A stretch of DNA of 59,092 bases from Methylococcales bacterium (GCA_028712795.1 JAQTPT010000019.1:1-59092), one strand, 5' to 3'; shown: positions 37,392 to 45,900, counted from the first letter of the stretch. Translations and numbers: made by a program. The notes: generated from the sequence alone by a model not told the origin.

Positions 37392-39353
37392 TTAGTCGGT
37401 TACGAACAAGGCGTCGACAAAGTGTTCTGCATTAAAATCCTGTAAATCATCAATGCCCTCCCCTATGCCTATAAAACGGATTGGAATACCGGTGCGCTTG
37501 GCCAATGCAAAAATAACACCACCCTTTGCCGTGCCGTCCAGCTTGGTCAACACCAGCCCTGTTAAAGCGACTGCTTCATTAAACAGTTTTGCCTGGGACA
37601 GCGCGTTTTGCCCAGTCCCGGCATCTAATACCAGCAGGACTTCATGAGGTGCTGTTTCATCCAGCTTACCCATAATCCTTTTTACTTTTTTCAACTCATC
37701 CATTAAATTTGATTTTGTGTGCAAGCGTCCCGCCGTGTCCGCGATCAAAACATCTATGCCTTTAGCCTTCGCAGATTGCAGGCCGTCATAGATAACCGAC
37801 GCCGAATCTGCTCCGGTATGCTGAGCCACCACCTGGATATTATTACGCGCCCCCCAAACTTGCAACTGTTCAACCGCCGCCGCTCTGAAGGTATCCCCGG
37901 CGGCTAACATAACGCTATGGCCTTGCGCCTGCAAGCGTTTTGCCAATTTACCAATAGTTGTGGTCTTCCCTGCCCCGTTAACTCCGACTACCAAAATAAC
38001 AAACGGCGTATCTTGTTCAGGTATTTGCAGCGGTATGCTACAAGGTGAAAGTATACCCAGTAACTCTTGCTTTAAGGCCATTGATAACGCTAACCCATCT
38101 TGCAGCTGATGACGCTCTACACGCTGCGTCAAGCGCATGATTATTTCTGTTGTGGCATCAACGCCCACATCAGCCATTAGTAAATTGGCTTCAATGTCCT
38201 CCAGTAAATCATCATTAATTTCTTTCTGGCCGATAGGCAGTCTGGCCAGTATGCTGCCAAGGCCGGAACGGGTCCGTTTTAACTGTGATTTAAGGCGTAA
38301 GTATAAAGACTCCGGAGCAGGCTCTACATAAACTTCTTCAAGAAACGCTTCGACAGGCGCGGTAACGGCAACCCTTTCAACGGTTACGGGTACGGGCCCA
38401 ACCTTTTCGATGACAGTAGGTCGTGTTTCCGCCTGCCCGTATCGACTATAAAAGCTGATCGCAATCAAAGGCAGCATTAATAATGCCGCGACAGCATGAT
38501 GGGCGATTGCCGCCCACAAGGGTATGCTTAGCCTGACGCCAATAATACCTATGCCAATCTGCGCAAAAAGCAGCACACCTAAGCACAAGCCCGCTGTCCT
38601 AACGGGTTTTACCGAATTAGTTGCCGTTGCCATGAACATCAGCAAACTTAGCAAAACAAAGCACACCAATGCGCCGACCCTATGCAGCCAGTTAGCCGCC
38701 ACCTGTGCTTCGAAAGAAATTACACCGGTGTAACCAGTAAATAATCCGCTAAATAAATTCAGTGCGGTTTTATAATCCGCTTCAGGCCACCATTGACCAT
38801 TGCATTGTGGAAACCCGCTACAAACTAAAGCCGCATGATTTGCGCTAACCCAAATGCCCAGAACAATCTGCAAAAATAAAACAAATTGGACAAAACGGGT
38901 AAAGCTTAGAAGACCGGTACGCACTTGCCCCGTTAAACTGACACGACTTGCCACTACCGGATTAACACGTAAATATAACCCAAAAAACAGCCAAAAGGTT
39001 ATCATGCCCAACACGACATGGATCATTATAACGATAGGCATATTGACTATTGCTTTAGCCCAAAACCCCAAAGCAGCCTGTAAACCGACTAAAACCAACA
39101 GCAGCAATGAAGTCGTCAGCGCGGCCAATCGGCATTGTTTTTGCTGCCACGACAAGGTAACCAGCAAAACGGCCAGTAAACCGGATGCAGCTGCCAGATA
39201 AACATGGCTGCCGCCTATCAGTGCATCAATAAAGTTTTGTTTGGATAATACCAGATCAGCGCCCGATAACCGGAAATATGATCCCAAGACGGTAATTATT
39301 AGCGTTAAAAAAACGCCAAATAGAGTTAATTTTCTGAACATTTTATTTTCCAT
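37392..39353 (-). CDS. ctaA-ftsY: Heme A synthase (CtaA/Cox15) fused to SRP receptor FtsY
   Basis: One 653-codon frame. Residues 1-302 are a complete heme A synthase with eight predicted membrane helices; histidines at 50, 112, 224 and 285/286 fall where Cox15/CtaA heme ligands are expected, and a Cys pair (178, 184, in VCSGFPQCNG) lies in the loop typical of bacterial CtaA. Residues about 303-345 are a Pro/Glu/Val linker resembling a short remnant of the FtsY acidic A domain. From about 346 an intact FtsY NG domain follows: amphipathic helix (LYLRLKSQLKRTRSGL), G1 GVNGAGKTTTIGK (457-), DTFRAAA (487-), G3 DTAGR (539-), G4 TKLD (603-606) and a GIGEGIDDLQDF end. The linker holds no ATG, GTG or TTG in frame. 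It starts with TAATG overlap behind the SCO-like gene and ends 5 bp before ftsE. No separate ctaA or ftsY is in the window. Confidence 0.93.
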   Translation of the reverse strand: MENKMFRKLTLFGVFLTLIITVLGSYFRLSGADLVLSKQNFIDALIGGSHVYLAAASGLLAVLLVTLSWQQKQCRLAALTTSLLLLVLVGLQAALGFWAKAIVNMPIVIMIHVVLGMITFWLFFGLYLRVNPVVASRVSLTGQVRTGLLSFTRFVQFVLFLQIVLGIWVSANHAALVCSGFPQCNGQWWPEADYKTALNLFSGLFTGYTGVISFEAQVAANWLHRVGALVCFVLLSLLMFMATATNSVKPVRTAGLCLGVLLFAQIGIGIIGVRLSIPLWAAIAHHAVAALLMLPLIAISFYSRYGQAETRPTVIEKVGPVPVTVERVAVTAPVEAFLEEVYVEPAPESLYLRLKSQLKRTRSGLGSILARLPIGQKEINDDLLEDIEANLLMADVGVDATTEIIMRLTQRVERHQLQDGLALSMALKQELLGILSPCSIPLQIPEQDTPFVILVVGVNGAGKTTTIGKLAKRLQAQGHSVMLAAGDTFRAAAVEQLQVWGARNNIQVVAQHTGADSASVIYDGLQSAKAKGIDVLIADTAGRLHTKSNLMDELKKVKRIMGKLDETAPHEVLLVLDAGTGQNALSQAKLFNEAVALTGLVLTKLDGTAKGGVIFALAKRTGIPIRFIGIGEGIDDLQDFNAEHFVDALFVTD

Positions 39354-40090
39354 TAACCAATTTGTGAAATTCTGAGTAGATGCATGAGGTCATCTTTTAC
39401 TTTATAAGTATTGAAACCCGGTTCATATTGCATCATCAAATTTCCCATGGGATCCATCAAAAACAGCATTCCATCAGGCACTGCACCCTGCCTGTTACCG
39501 GCAATTTTTTTAGCCAGCCCTGGACTGGGCTTAACCCTTATGAGGTCTGAGTTAAGGGCGAATTCGCGGTCTTCATCACCGATTAACTTTTCTGTTAGGG
39601 CGTCATCCATCTTATTTTCTTCCCGGAGCAAGCTTAAAAAAAGTGTATTGTCATCCTTTTTTTCTGTGCGACGCAGCCGCCATAAAAGCGTGTCTTTCAA
39701 CCACCATTGTCTTGCCGCTTCTGCCGCTGGTTCTTTAAAAACCATAACGACACGACGCGTGCGCGGCAACTCCTTATTTAACATGAGTCTCAATTGTTTG
39801 GTTTTAAGAAGCGCATCAAGGCAAATTTCATTACAGCCCGTATTTGGAATCACGTTGACTATCAACCAATGACCAGCCAGTTCCCTAATATTTTTTGCTG
39901 AAAATGAATCGAAGCCTGTAAAATCGGCGCGTTCAGTTGGTAGCGGAGGAATAATCAGCTCCCCTCTGTTAGTTGTACCTTTTACCAACCCAGGATTTTC
40001 CTTTAAAGCCCAAGCGATTATAAATGGAATAATGGTCATCCCAAAAATTGCCAAAATTAATAGCCGGTTTTTCTTCTGTTGATTATCCAT
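39353..40090 (-). CDS. Membrane-anchored SCO/thioredoxin-like cytochrome oxidase assembly protein
   Basis: 245 residues from the ATG at 40090, which overlaps the SURF1 stop by 8 bp; an earlier ATG in the same frame lies well inside SURF1. One membrane helix (about 9-28) is followed by a periplasmic domain with LIVNVIPNTGCNEICLDALL. The C-x3-C pair (86, 90) is in the position and spacing of the SCO1/SenC copper site. A later PDGMLFLMDPMGNLMMQY strand resembles the thioredoxin-fold end. The SCO His ligand is not obvious, so copper delivery is uncertain. The gene lies in the cox cluster between SURF1 and CtaA-FtsY. Confidence 0.7.
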   Translation of the reverse strand: MDNQQKKNRLLILAIFGMTIIPFIIAWALKENPGLVKGTTNRGELIIPPLPTERADFTGFDSFSAKNIRELAGHWLIVNVIPNTGCNEICLDALLKTKQLRLMLNKELPRTRRVVMVFKEPAAEAARQWWLKDTLLWRLRRTEKKDDNTLFLSLLREENKMDDALTEKLIGDEDREFALNSDLIRVKPSPGLAKKIAGNRQGAVPDGMLFLMDPMGNLMMQYEPGFNTYKVKDDLMHLLRISQIG

Positions 40091-40796
40091 TGCGTCTTTT
40101 ACAACTGTACCAAATAAATAGTAATGTGAGCGTAAATGCCAGCGCAAACCATTGAACCGCGTAGGCTATATGCTGTTCTGGCAACATAATTGTTGTTGTT
40201 TGCCACTCCCGTTTAAAACCCTCGGGGAGATTTTTATCAAGCTCAACCTGGAATGGAAATAACGGATAAGCCAATTTCTTTGCCAAAACTTGAGTATCAA
40301 TTACCTGCAAGACTGACGGCCAACCTTCTGTTGGTATTTCTGCTCCCGCTAACTTTATGCCAACACTGGGAAAACGATTTATTCGCCCGCTCACTGTGCT
40401 TTGCTGAGTCTTGATCTGTACCTCGGGCAAAACTGATCTATCGTGATTTAACGGAACCCAGCCTCTATTGACTAAAACAGCCTTGGCTTCACCTTGTAGA
40501 ATAAAAGGGGTCAAAACTAAATAACCCGGTTTCCCGGCACTGATTTGATTGTCTATCAGGAATTGATGCGCCAGATCATAATGACCGGTCGCTTGCACTT
40601 TTTTATATCTGAGTGCGTCCGCATCATCTTGAATGGCAGTTGATAACGTTAAGATTTCAGAGGAAGCCATTCCCTGTTCTTGCTTTTCAAGAAATACCCG
40701 TTTCTCCTCTGAACGCCCTAATTGCCAGATCCCCAGTGCAATTAACAGCGGTAACAAACATAAATAAGCCAGCGTGGGCGCTTTTTCAAACTTCAT
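40083..40796 (-). CDS. SURF1 family cytochrome oxidase assembly protein
   Basis: 237 residues with membrane helices at both ends (about 8-25 and 213-232) and a periplasmic domain between, the SURF1 layout. Motifs: LGIWQLGRSEEKR near the start, ATGHYD, LVLTPF and VLVNRGWVPL. SURF1 helps insert heme a into oxidase subunit I. It overlaps the next gene by 8 bp. Confidence 0.92.
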   Translation of the reverse strand: MKFEKAPTLAYLCLLPLLIALGIWQLGRSEEKRVFLEKQEQGMASSEILTLSTAIQDDADALRYKKVQATGHYDLAHQFLIDNQISAGKPGYLVLTPFILQGEAKAVLVNRGWVPLNHDRSVLPEVQIKTQQSTVSGRINRFPSVGIKLAGAEIPTEGWPSVLQVIDTQVLAKKLAYPLFPFQVELDKNLPEGFKREWQTTTIMLPEQHIAYAVQWFALAFTLTLLFIWYSCKRRNG

Positions 40797-40902
40797 TGAG
40801 CAGTGTCCGTGATAATTATCATGCTTATTTTCTTTAACCTATTGGCATTGGAACACGAATAAACGAGAATAGAGGAATTATACCATTAAGCATAACACTA
40901 CC

Positions 40903-41163
40903 ATGATTATCAAAAGCGTCGTCATCGTTGCCTTTATCCTGATAATTATCAGTCTCGGCTCCGCCCTGTTTCACCTGATTAACCATAAAGCTGAAGAAGT
41001 GTCGGAAAAAACAGTTAACGCCCTGACTTTTCGTATCACCCTTTCAATCCTGTTATTTATTTTTGTTTTTATTGCCGTTGCAACGGGCATTTATAAACCG
41101 GGTGGGTTGGGAGCAAAAATGCACATGCAAAAACCTATACAGACCGAACCATCAAATAAATAA
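40903..41163 (+). CDS. Twin-transmembrane DUF2909 protein
   Basis: 86 residues with two membrane helices separated by a charged loop, matching the small DUF2909 family found beside cox genes in many proteobacteria. It lies on the opposite strand between coxC and SURF1, with a shared bidirectional terminator behind it. A role in oxidase assembly is suggested only by neighbourhood. Confidence 0.75.
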   Translation: MIIKSVVIVAFILIIISLGSALFHLINHKAEEVSEKTVNALTFRITLSILLFIFVFIAVATGIYKPGGLGAKMHMQKPIQTEPSNK

Positions 41164-41191
41164 AAAATCGACCGCAAACATCACGACAAAA

Positions 41192-41225
41192 AAAAAGCGC
41201 TGCCTGTTATTAGGCAGCGCTTTTT
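41192..41225. terminator. Bidirectional intrinsic terminator
   Basis: GCGCTGCCT and AGGCAGCGC form a 9-bp GC-rich stem with a 6-base loop, flanked by A5 on the left and T5 on the right. It serves the plus-strand DUF2909 gene and the minus-strand coxC gene, so the upstream cox genes and the SURF1-to-rpoH genes are probably separate transcripts. Confidence 0.88.
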
Positions 41226-41243
41226 GGGAAATTGATGTTTGAC

Positions 41244-42095
41244 TTATATCAAATAAACGAAGATAAACAACCCTAACCAAACCACGTCAACAAAATGCCA
41301 ATACCAGGCAGCGGCTTCGAACGCAAAGTGATTTTCCGGTTTGAAATGGCCTTTAGCGCTGCGGAACAGTACCACACTCAAAATGATAGCGCCGATGCAA
41401 ACGTGGAAACCGTGGAAACCGGTCAACATAAAAAATGTAGAGCCATATACGCCCGAGCCTAAAGTTAAGCCCATTTCAGTGTAGGCTTCATGATATTCAA
41501 ATGCCTGAAAAGCAACAAATAAAAATCCTAAAGCCACAGTAGCAATCAAACCTTTAATCAATTGATCCCGGTTTTTTGCCAGCAAACCATGATGTGCCCA
41601 AGTGACAGTAACACCGCTGCTTAACAGAATCAACGTATTCAAAAAGGGCAAACCCCATGCACCCATCGGTTCAAAATCACCACCGACTTTACCCGGCCCA
41701 TTAGTTGGCCATACGGCTTGATACGCAGGGTGTAATAGTTCTTTTGTTGCGCCTTCGCCTAACCAAGGCACGGACAAATTACGCGTGTACCAAAGCGTGC
41801 CAAAAAAAACGGCGAAAAATACAATTTCCGAAAAAATAAACCACATCATGCCCATACGATAGGAAATACCTACATCATGGTTATACATGCCGGATTCACT
41901 TTCCGTAGCTTGTAAAGTAAACCAACCCACTAACATGACTATAAAAATAAATAAACCCGCCACCATTAGGGTGGGGCCAATTGAAGAACCATTTAGATAA
42001 TTTGCAAATCCAGCCAGCATGGTCACTAGACCCAACGTACCAATGACTGGCCAAGTCGCTTTATGCGGAATGTAATAAGCGGTATTTGTAGACAT
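41244..42095 (-). CDS. coxC: Cytochrome c oxidase subunit III
   Basis: 283 residues, seven membrane helices. Family landmarks: MWFIFSEIVFFAVFFGTLWY, LNTLILLSSGVTVTWAHH, TGFHGFHVCIGAI and WYWHFVDVVWLGLFIFVY. Part of the aa3-type oxidase of the inner membrane. It is the last gene of the coxB-coxA-cox11-coxC run before the terminator. Confidence 0.97.
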   Translation of the reverse strand: MSTNTAYYIPHKATWPVIGTLGLVTMLAGFANYLNGSSIGPTLMVAGLFIFIVMLVGWFTLQATESESGMYNHDVGISYRMGMMWFIFSEIVFFAVFFGTLWYTRNLSVPWLGEGATKELLHPAYQAVWPTNGPGKVGGDFEPMGAWGLPFLNTLILLSSGVTVTWAHHGLLAKNRDQLIKGLIATVALGFLFVAFQAFEYHEAYTEMGLTLGSGVYGSTFFMLTGFHGFHVCIGAIILSVVLFRSAKGHFKPENHFAFEAAAWYWHFVDVVWLGLFIFVYLI

Positions 42096-42107
42096 AACCT
42101 TCCCCTT

Positions 42108-42659
42108 TTAGTTTTTTTCTGATCTTTCAGTATTATCGAAAAATGTGTATGACAGCGTAATGGTTTTATATTGCTCAGGTAACTCTGGATTAATGACAAA
42201 CCGCATCGGCATGATTTTCGCCTCTTTCGCCTTAAAAGTCTGTTCCGAGAAACAAAAACACTGGGTTTTTTCAAAATAGCTACTGGTTACGGCAGGCGAA
42301 AAACTGGCAATTGCTCTAGCTAGCATGACTTTACCAGTTTTGTTTTCAGCATAAAAATTCACCGTGTGGTATTCACCCGGATGAACTTTTAGTTGCTTTT
42401 TTTCTGCACGAAATTCCATAGGTGTTGATTCATTAAGCGTGGTCATGAATTCTACGTTTATCTCCCTATTCTTATCGACTTTGTAAGCAGTCTCTGGGAC
42501 TTTCTTAATGTCATCGGGCCGATCCCGCTCAATCCATTTCCATTCGCACAACACATCGTAAATGGGGACCAAGGCGTAACCAAAGCCAAACATAGCCACG
42601 GCAACCAACAGCAAGGTAAGCGCTAATCTACTGTTTTTCTTGCCCAGATTATCACTCAT
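42108..42659 (-). CDS. cox11: Cytochrome c oxidase assembly protein Cox11 (CtaG)
   Basis: 183 residues: one membrane helix near the N-terminus (about 12-32) and a periplasmic Ig-like domain with the copper-binding motif KTQCFCFSEQ. It inserts Cu-B into subunit I. Its ATG overlaps the stop of the 32-residue peptide gene upstream (ATGA). Confidence 0.95.
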   Translation of the reverse strand: MSDNLGKKNSRLALTLLLVAVAMFGFGYALVPIYDVLCEWKWIERDRPDDIKKVPETAYKVDKNREINVEFMTTLNESTPMEFRAEKKQLKVHPGEYHTVNFYAENKTGKVMLARAIASFSPAVTSSYFEKTQCFCFSEQTFKAKEAKIMPMRFVINPELPEQYKTITLSYTFFDNTERSEKN

Positions 42660-42754
42660 TGAGAAACAGCTTGCGTCACCGCGAATAGATAAAAAATCAC
42701 GGTGATAGCCACCAAAACCACTGCCGTTAAAATATTTTTATTTTTTGTTGTCAT
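42656..42754 (-). CDS. 32-residue single-helix protein of the cox cluster
   Basis: A minus-strand frame of 32 codons, MTTKNKNILTAVVLVAITVI followed by FYLFAVTQAVSQ, filling the gap between coxA and cox11. It is a basic N-terminus plus one membrane helix, and its stop overlaps the cox11 start. Tiny proteins annotated as cytochrome oxidase small assembly protein occupy this position in other proteobacteria. Too short to score by itself; position, overlap and helix support it. Confidence 0.65.
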   Translation of the reverse strand: MTTKNKNILTAVVLVAITVIFYLFAVTQAVSQ

Positions 42755-42811
42755 CTATTGATTCGACGCATGGCCTGCACTTGAAAGGTCAGGCAATGTG
42801 TCTACAGTACC

Positions 42812-44452
42812 TCAATGTGCATCCAAAACGTGTTCAGTGGGAACCATCGTGGGCGGTGTTGTCCAGGTGTGATAAGGAACCGGTGATGGCAGAGTCCATT
42901 CCAAACTGTGCTGCGCGGCATTTTCCCATACCTCGCCCGTCACTTTTTCACCCGTGCCGCCTCTTATGGTATCAATAACGATATACAGAAACAGTAATTG
43001 GCTTGCTCCAAATATAAAACCACCAATGCTTGAAATCATATTCCAGTCAGCAAATTGCACTGCATAATCCGGAATTCTGCGCGGCATACCCGCTAACCCC
43101 AAGAAATGCTGAGGGAAAAACAGAATGTTCACTGAAATAGCCGACAACCAAAAATGCAATTGACCAATTTTTTCGTTGTACATGTGCCCGGTCCACTTAG
43201 GCAACCAAAAGTAACCCGCCGCCATCAAAATAAAAATGGATGCAGGAACCAAGGTGTAATGAAAGTGGGCAACGATAAAATAAGTATCGTGATACTGGAA
43301 ATCAGAAGGTGCAATAGACATCATCAGACCAGTAAAACCACCCATGGTAAACAACACCACAAAGGCAATTGAAAACAACATCGGCGTTTCAAAGGTCATT
43401 GCGCCTTTCCACATGGTGGCTGTCCAGTTAAATACTTTAACGCCTGTCGGCACGGCAATTAACATGGTGGCGTACATAAAGTAAAGCTCGCCCGCGATAG
43501 GCATGCCTACAGTGAACATGTGATGCGCCCAAACGATGAATGACAGAAAAGCAATCGAAGCAGTCGCCCAAACCATTGAGGCATAGCCAAATAACGGTTT
43601 ACGCGCAAATATGGGTATGATAGTTGAAGCAACACCGAAAGTAGGCAGAATCATGATATATACTTCCGGATGCCCGAAGAACCAGAAAATATGTTCATAT
43701 AGCACGGGATCCCCGCCGCCCGCCGCATTGAAGAAGCTGGTATGGAAAAATTTATCAGTCAACAACATGGTCACAGCGCCAGCAAATACGGGCATAACGG
43801 CAATCAACAAAAACGCAGTGATCAACCAGGTCCATACAAACAAAGGCATGTCCATCATTTTCATGGACGGCGCACGCATGTTGAAAATGGTCGCGATAAT
43901 ATTGATCGCCCCCATGATGGAGGAAATACCCAGCAAATGCACAGAGAACACCGCAAACGGCAATGCCTTGCCGACGGTAATCGGCTGCAATACGATGGGA
44001 GGGTATAAAGTCCAACCGCTATTGGGCGCGCCGCCTTCCATAAACAGCGTGCTAGCCAGCAATAACACGCCAGCAACCAGCATCCAAAAGCTCATGTTGT
44101 TCATGCGTGGCAACGCCATATCGGCTGCGCCAATCATCAGTGGAATTTGCCAGTTAGCCAAACCCACGAAAGCTGGCATAACCGCGCCAAACACCATAAC
44201 TAAAGCATGCATGGTGGTCATTGAGTTAAAGAAGGCAGGGTCTACAAACTGCAAGCCCGGCTCAAATAATTCGGCGCGAATAACCATTGCCATGGTGCCG
44301 CCAACAAAAAACATCGCCAGCGCAAACAATAAATACAATGTGCCAATATCTTTGTGATTGGTGGTAACGATCCATCTTAACAGCCCCTTGGCAGGGCCGT
44401 GATCATGATGATCATCGGCATGATGATCATGTTCATCTATGACAGCAGACAT
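42812..44452 (-). CDS. coxA: Cytochrome c oxidase subunit I
   Basis: 546 residues, 12 membrane helices, preceded by a His/Asp-rich cytoplasmic N-terminus (DEHDHHADDHHDHG) that is unusual in density and may bind metal. Ligand motifs: TMHALVMVFG (low-spin heme a His), WFFGHPEVYIMILP (Cu-B His and cross-linked Tyr), AHHMFTVG (Cu-B His pair) and VAHFHYTL (heme a3 and heme a His). The GHPEVY Tyr marks an A-type oxidase. The heme A it needs is made by CtaB and the CtaA-FtsY fusion also in this window. Confidence 0.98.
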   Translation of the reverse strand: MSAVIDEHDHHADDHHDHGPAKGLLRWIVTTNHKDIGTLYLLFALAMFFVGGTMAMVIRAELFEPGLQFVDPAFFNSMTTMHALVMVFGAVMPAFVGLANWQIPLMIGAADMALPRMNNMSFWMLVAGVLLLASTLFMEGGAPNSGWTLYPPIVLQPITVGKALPFAVFSVHLLGISSIMGAINIIATIFNMRAPSMKMMDMPLFVWTWLITAFLLIAVMPVFAGAVTMLLTDKFFHTSFFNAAGGGDPVLYEHIFWFFGHPEVYIMILPTFGVASTIIPIFARKPLFGYASMVWATASIAFLSFIVWAHHMFTVGMPIAGELYFMYATMLIAVPTGVKVFNWTATMWKGAMTFETPMLFSIAFVVLFTMGGFTGLMMSIAPSDFQYHDTYFIVAHFHYTLVPASIFILMAAGYFWLPKWTGHMYNEKIGQLHFWLSAISVNILFFPQHFLGLAGMPRRIPDYAVQFADWNMISSIGGFIFGASQLLFLYIVIDTIRGGTGEKVTGEVWENAAQHSLEWTLPSPVPYHTWTTPPTMVPTEHVLDAH

Positions 44453-44507
44453 AGTTTATACCTCAAAAATAGTTAGAAAAGAGTGAGTTGACAAGAAAAT
44501 CAGAGGC

Positions 44508-45632
44508 TTATTCATCGTCATCATCGGGAAGCGCAGTTTGCTTGGGTTGTAATTCGTCGCCGACATTATTACCCAAATTGTTACGCACATAAGTCATCAA
44601 TTCTGCAAATTCCTTACCATTCAGTTTGTCGAATTTTGGCATTTTGGAAGTGCCTGCACGCAAGAAGCCGTCTAATGATTCCCATTTTCCTGTTGCAATA
44701 ACACTACCCGTTAAAGCCGGAATTAAACCAGGGACACCCGCGCCAGTAATCTGATGACAGCTGACACAATTTTTTAAATAGACCGACTCGCCATGCGCCA
44801 TTAGTTGCTCACGACTTTGGTCACTCAAATCCGGTTTTTGTTTTTGTTGCTCCAGAGTCTTTTTAACCCAAGCATCGTACTCGGGTTGCTCCATGGCAAT
44901 AACGACGATAGGCATAAAACCATGATCCCTGCCACACAACTCTGTACATTGGCCGCGATAAGTGCCCGCTTTGTCCACAGACGTCCATGCTTCATTAATA
45001 AAGCCGGGATTAGCGTCCTTTTTCCAGCCCAGAGCAGGCACCCACCAGGAATGGATCACGTCTCCTGAAGTCAAAACGAAACGTATTTTTTTCTTGACAG
45101 GAATTACTAACGGCTTATCAACATTCAACAGGTAATGAGGAACCGCGCGAGGATCAGCACCTACCGTCCGGTGCGTTCTTTCACTTGCTTCATCCAAATG
45201 GCTTTCAAAATGAATGTCATTATCCAGATACTTATAATCCCAATACCATTGCCTGCCCGTAATTTGGATGGTCATGTCTGATTTTTCAATATCATTTAAT
45301 TCCAGCATGGTTTTTGTTGCCGGTATTGCCATGCCAACTAAAATCAAGGTAGGAATAATCGTCCAGATAATTTCAACGGTGGTGTTTTCATGAAATTGTG
45401 CCGCAATATGCCCTTTTGATTTACGGTGATGGTAAATCGAATAGAACATAGTGCCAAATACACCAACACCTATGGCTACGCAAATCCATAGAATCAGCAT
45501 ATGCAGGTCATAAATGTCATTACTGACTTTTGTAACCCCTTTCATTAAATTGAGCGTATAGTCCGCCTGTGCTGTTCCTAGCCCTAAAGCCATTAAGATT
45601 ACACCTGCGAATAGTTGCTTTGTTTTGTTCAC
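44508..45632 (-). CDS. coxB: Cytochrome c oxidase subunit II with C-terminal cytochrome c domain
   Basis: 374 residues from the GTG at 45632, which has AGAGG eight bases upstream and gives a proper signal peptide (cleavage after TAQA); the longer frame to 45722 is not needed. Two membrane helices follow. The Cu-A site is HSWWVPALG...CTELCGRDHGFM. Behind it a class I cytochrome c domain carries CVSCHQITGAG and a methionine region (TSKMPKFD). This is a caa3-like subunit II. The last residues are acidic (DDDDE). Confidence 0.95.
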   Translation of the reverse strand: MNKTKQLFAGVILMALGLGTAQADYTLNLMKGVTKVSNDIYDLHMLILWICVAIGVGVFGTMFYSIYHHRKSKGHIAAQFHENTTVEIIWTIIPTLILVGMAIPATKTMLELNDIEKSDMTIQITGRQWYWDYKYLDNDIHFESHLDEASERTHRTVGADPRAVPHYLLNVDKPLVIPVKKKIRFVLTSGDVIHSWWVPALGWKKDANPGFINEAWTSVDKAGTYRGQCTELCGRDHGFMPIVVIAMEQPEYDAWVKKTLEQQKQKPDLSDQSREQLMAHGESVYLKNCVSCHQITGAGVPGLIPALTGSVIATGKWESLDGFLRAGTSKMPKFDKLNGKEFAELMTYVRNNLGNNVGDELQPKQTALPDDDDE

Positions 45633-45824
45633 GGAGCAGCCTCTTCGATAGTAGTTATAAAACTTTTTGATAAGTGTTATATCGTTTCGTAATTTCAAGC
45701 CACGCAAAAAAAAAGCGGGCATTGTTCCCTTTACGTAATAATTATCACAAAAACGACTGAATTCTAACCCATGACGCCTGTCTATGCCAGCTGTCCTTAA
45801 TATGATTTTAATATTGGCGCAAAA

Positions 45825-45859
45825 AAAAGCTTGTGAATCAGAAAAATCACAAGCCTTTT
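45825..45859 (-). terminator. Intrinsic terminator downstream of the hemerythrin gene
   Basis: On the minus strand GGCTTGTGA pairs with TCACAAGC (one G bulged), followed by T8. It begins about 40 bp after the hemerythrin stop. A weaker T4 on the other side might also serve plus-strand transcripts. Confidence 0.75.
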
Positions 45860-45900
45860 GTGTTAACAGAAGGTTCCTGTCAACTGTTCAACGCATCAGT

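Noticed and set aside
43611..44357. 248-codon plus-strand ORF opposite coxA
   Set aside because: It is the antisense of a highly conserved oxidase gene; no ribosome site or independent protein features.
45633..45722. 30-codon N-terminal extension of coxB
   Set aside because: Starting at GTG 45632 gives a proper signal peptide and ribosome site; the extension would bury the signal peptide.
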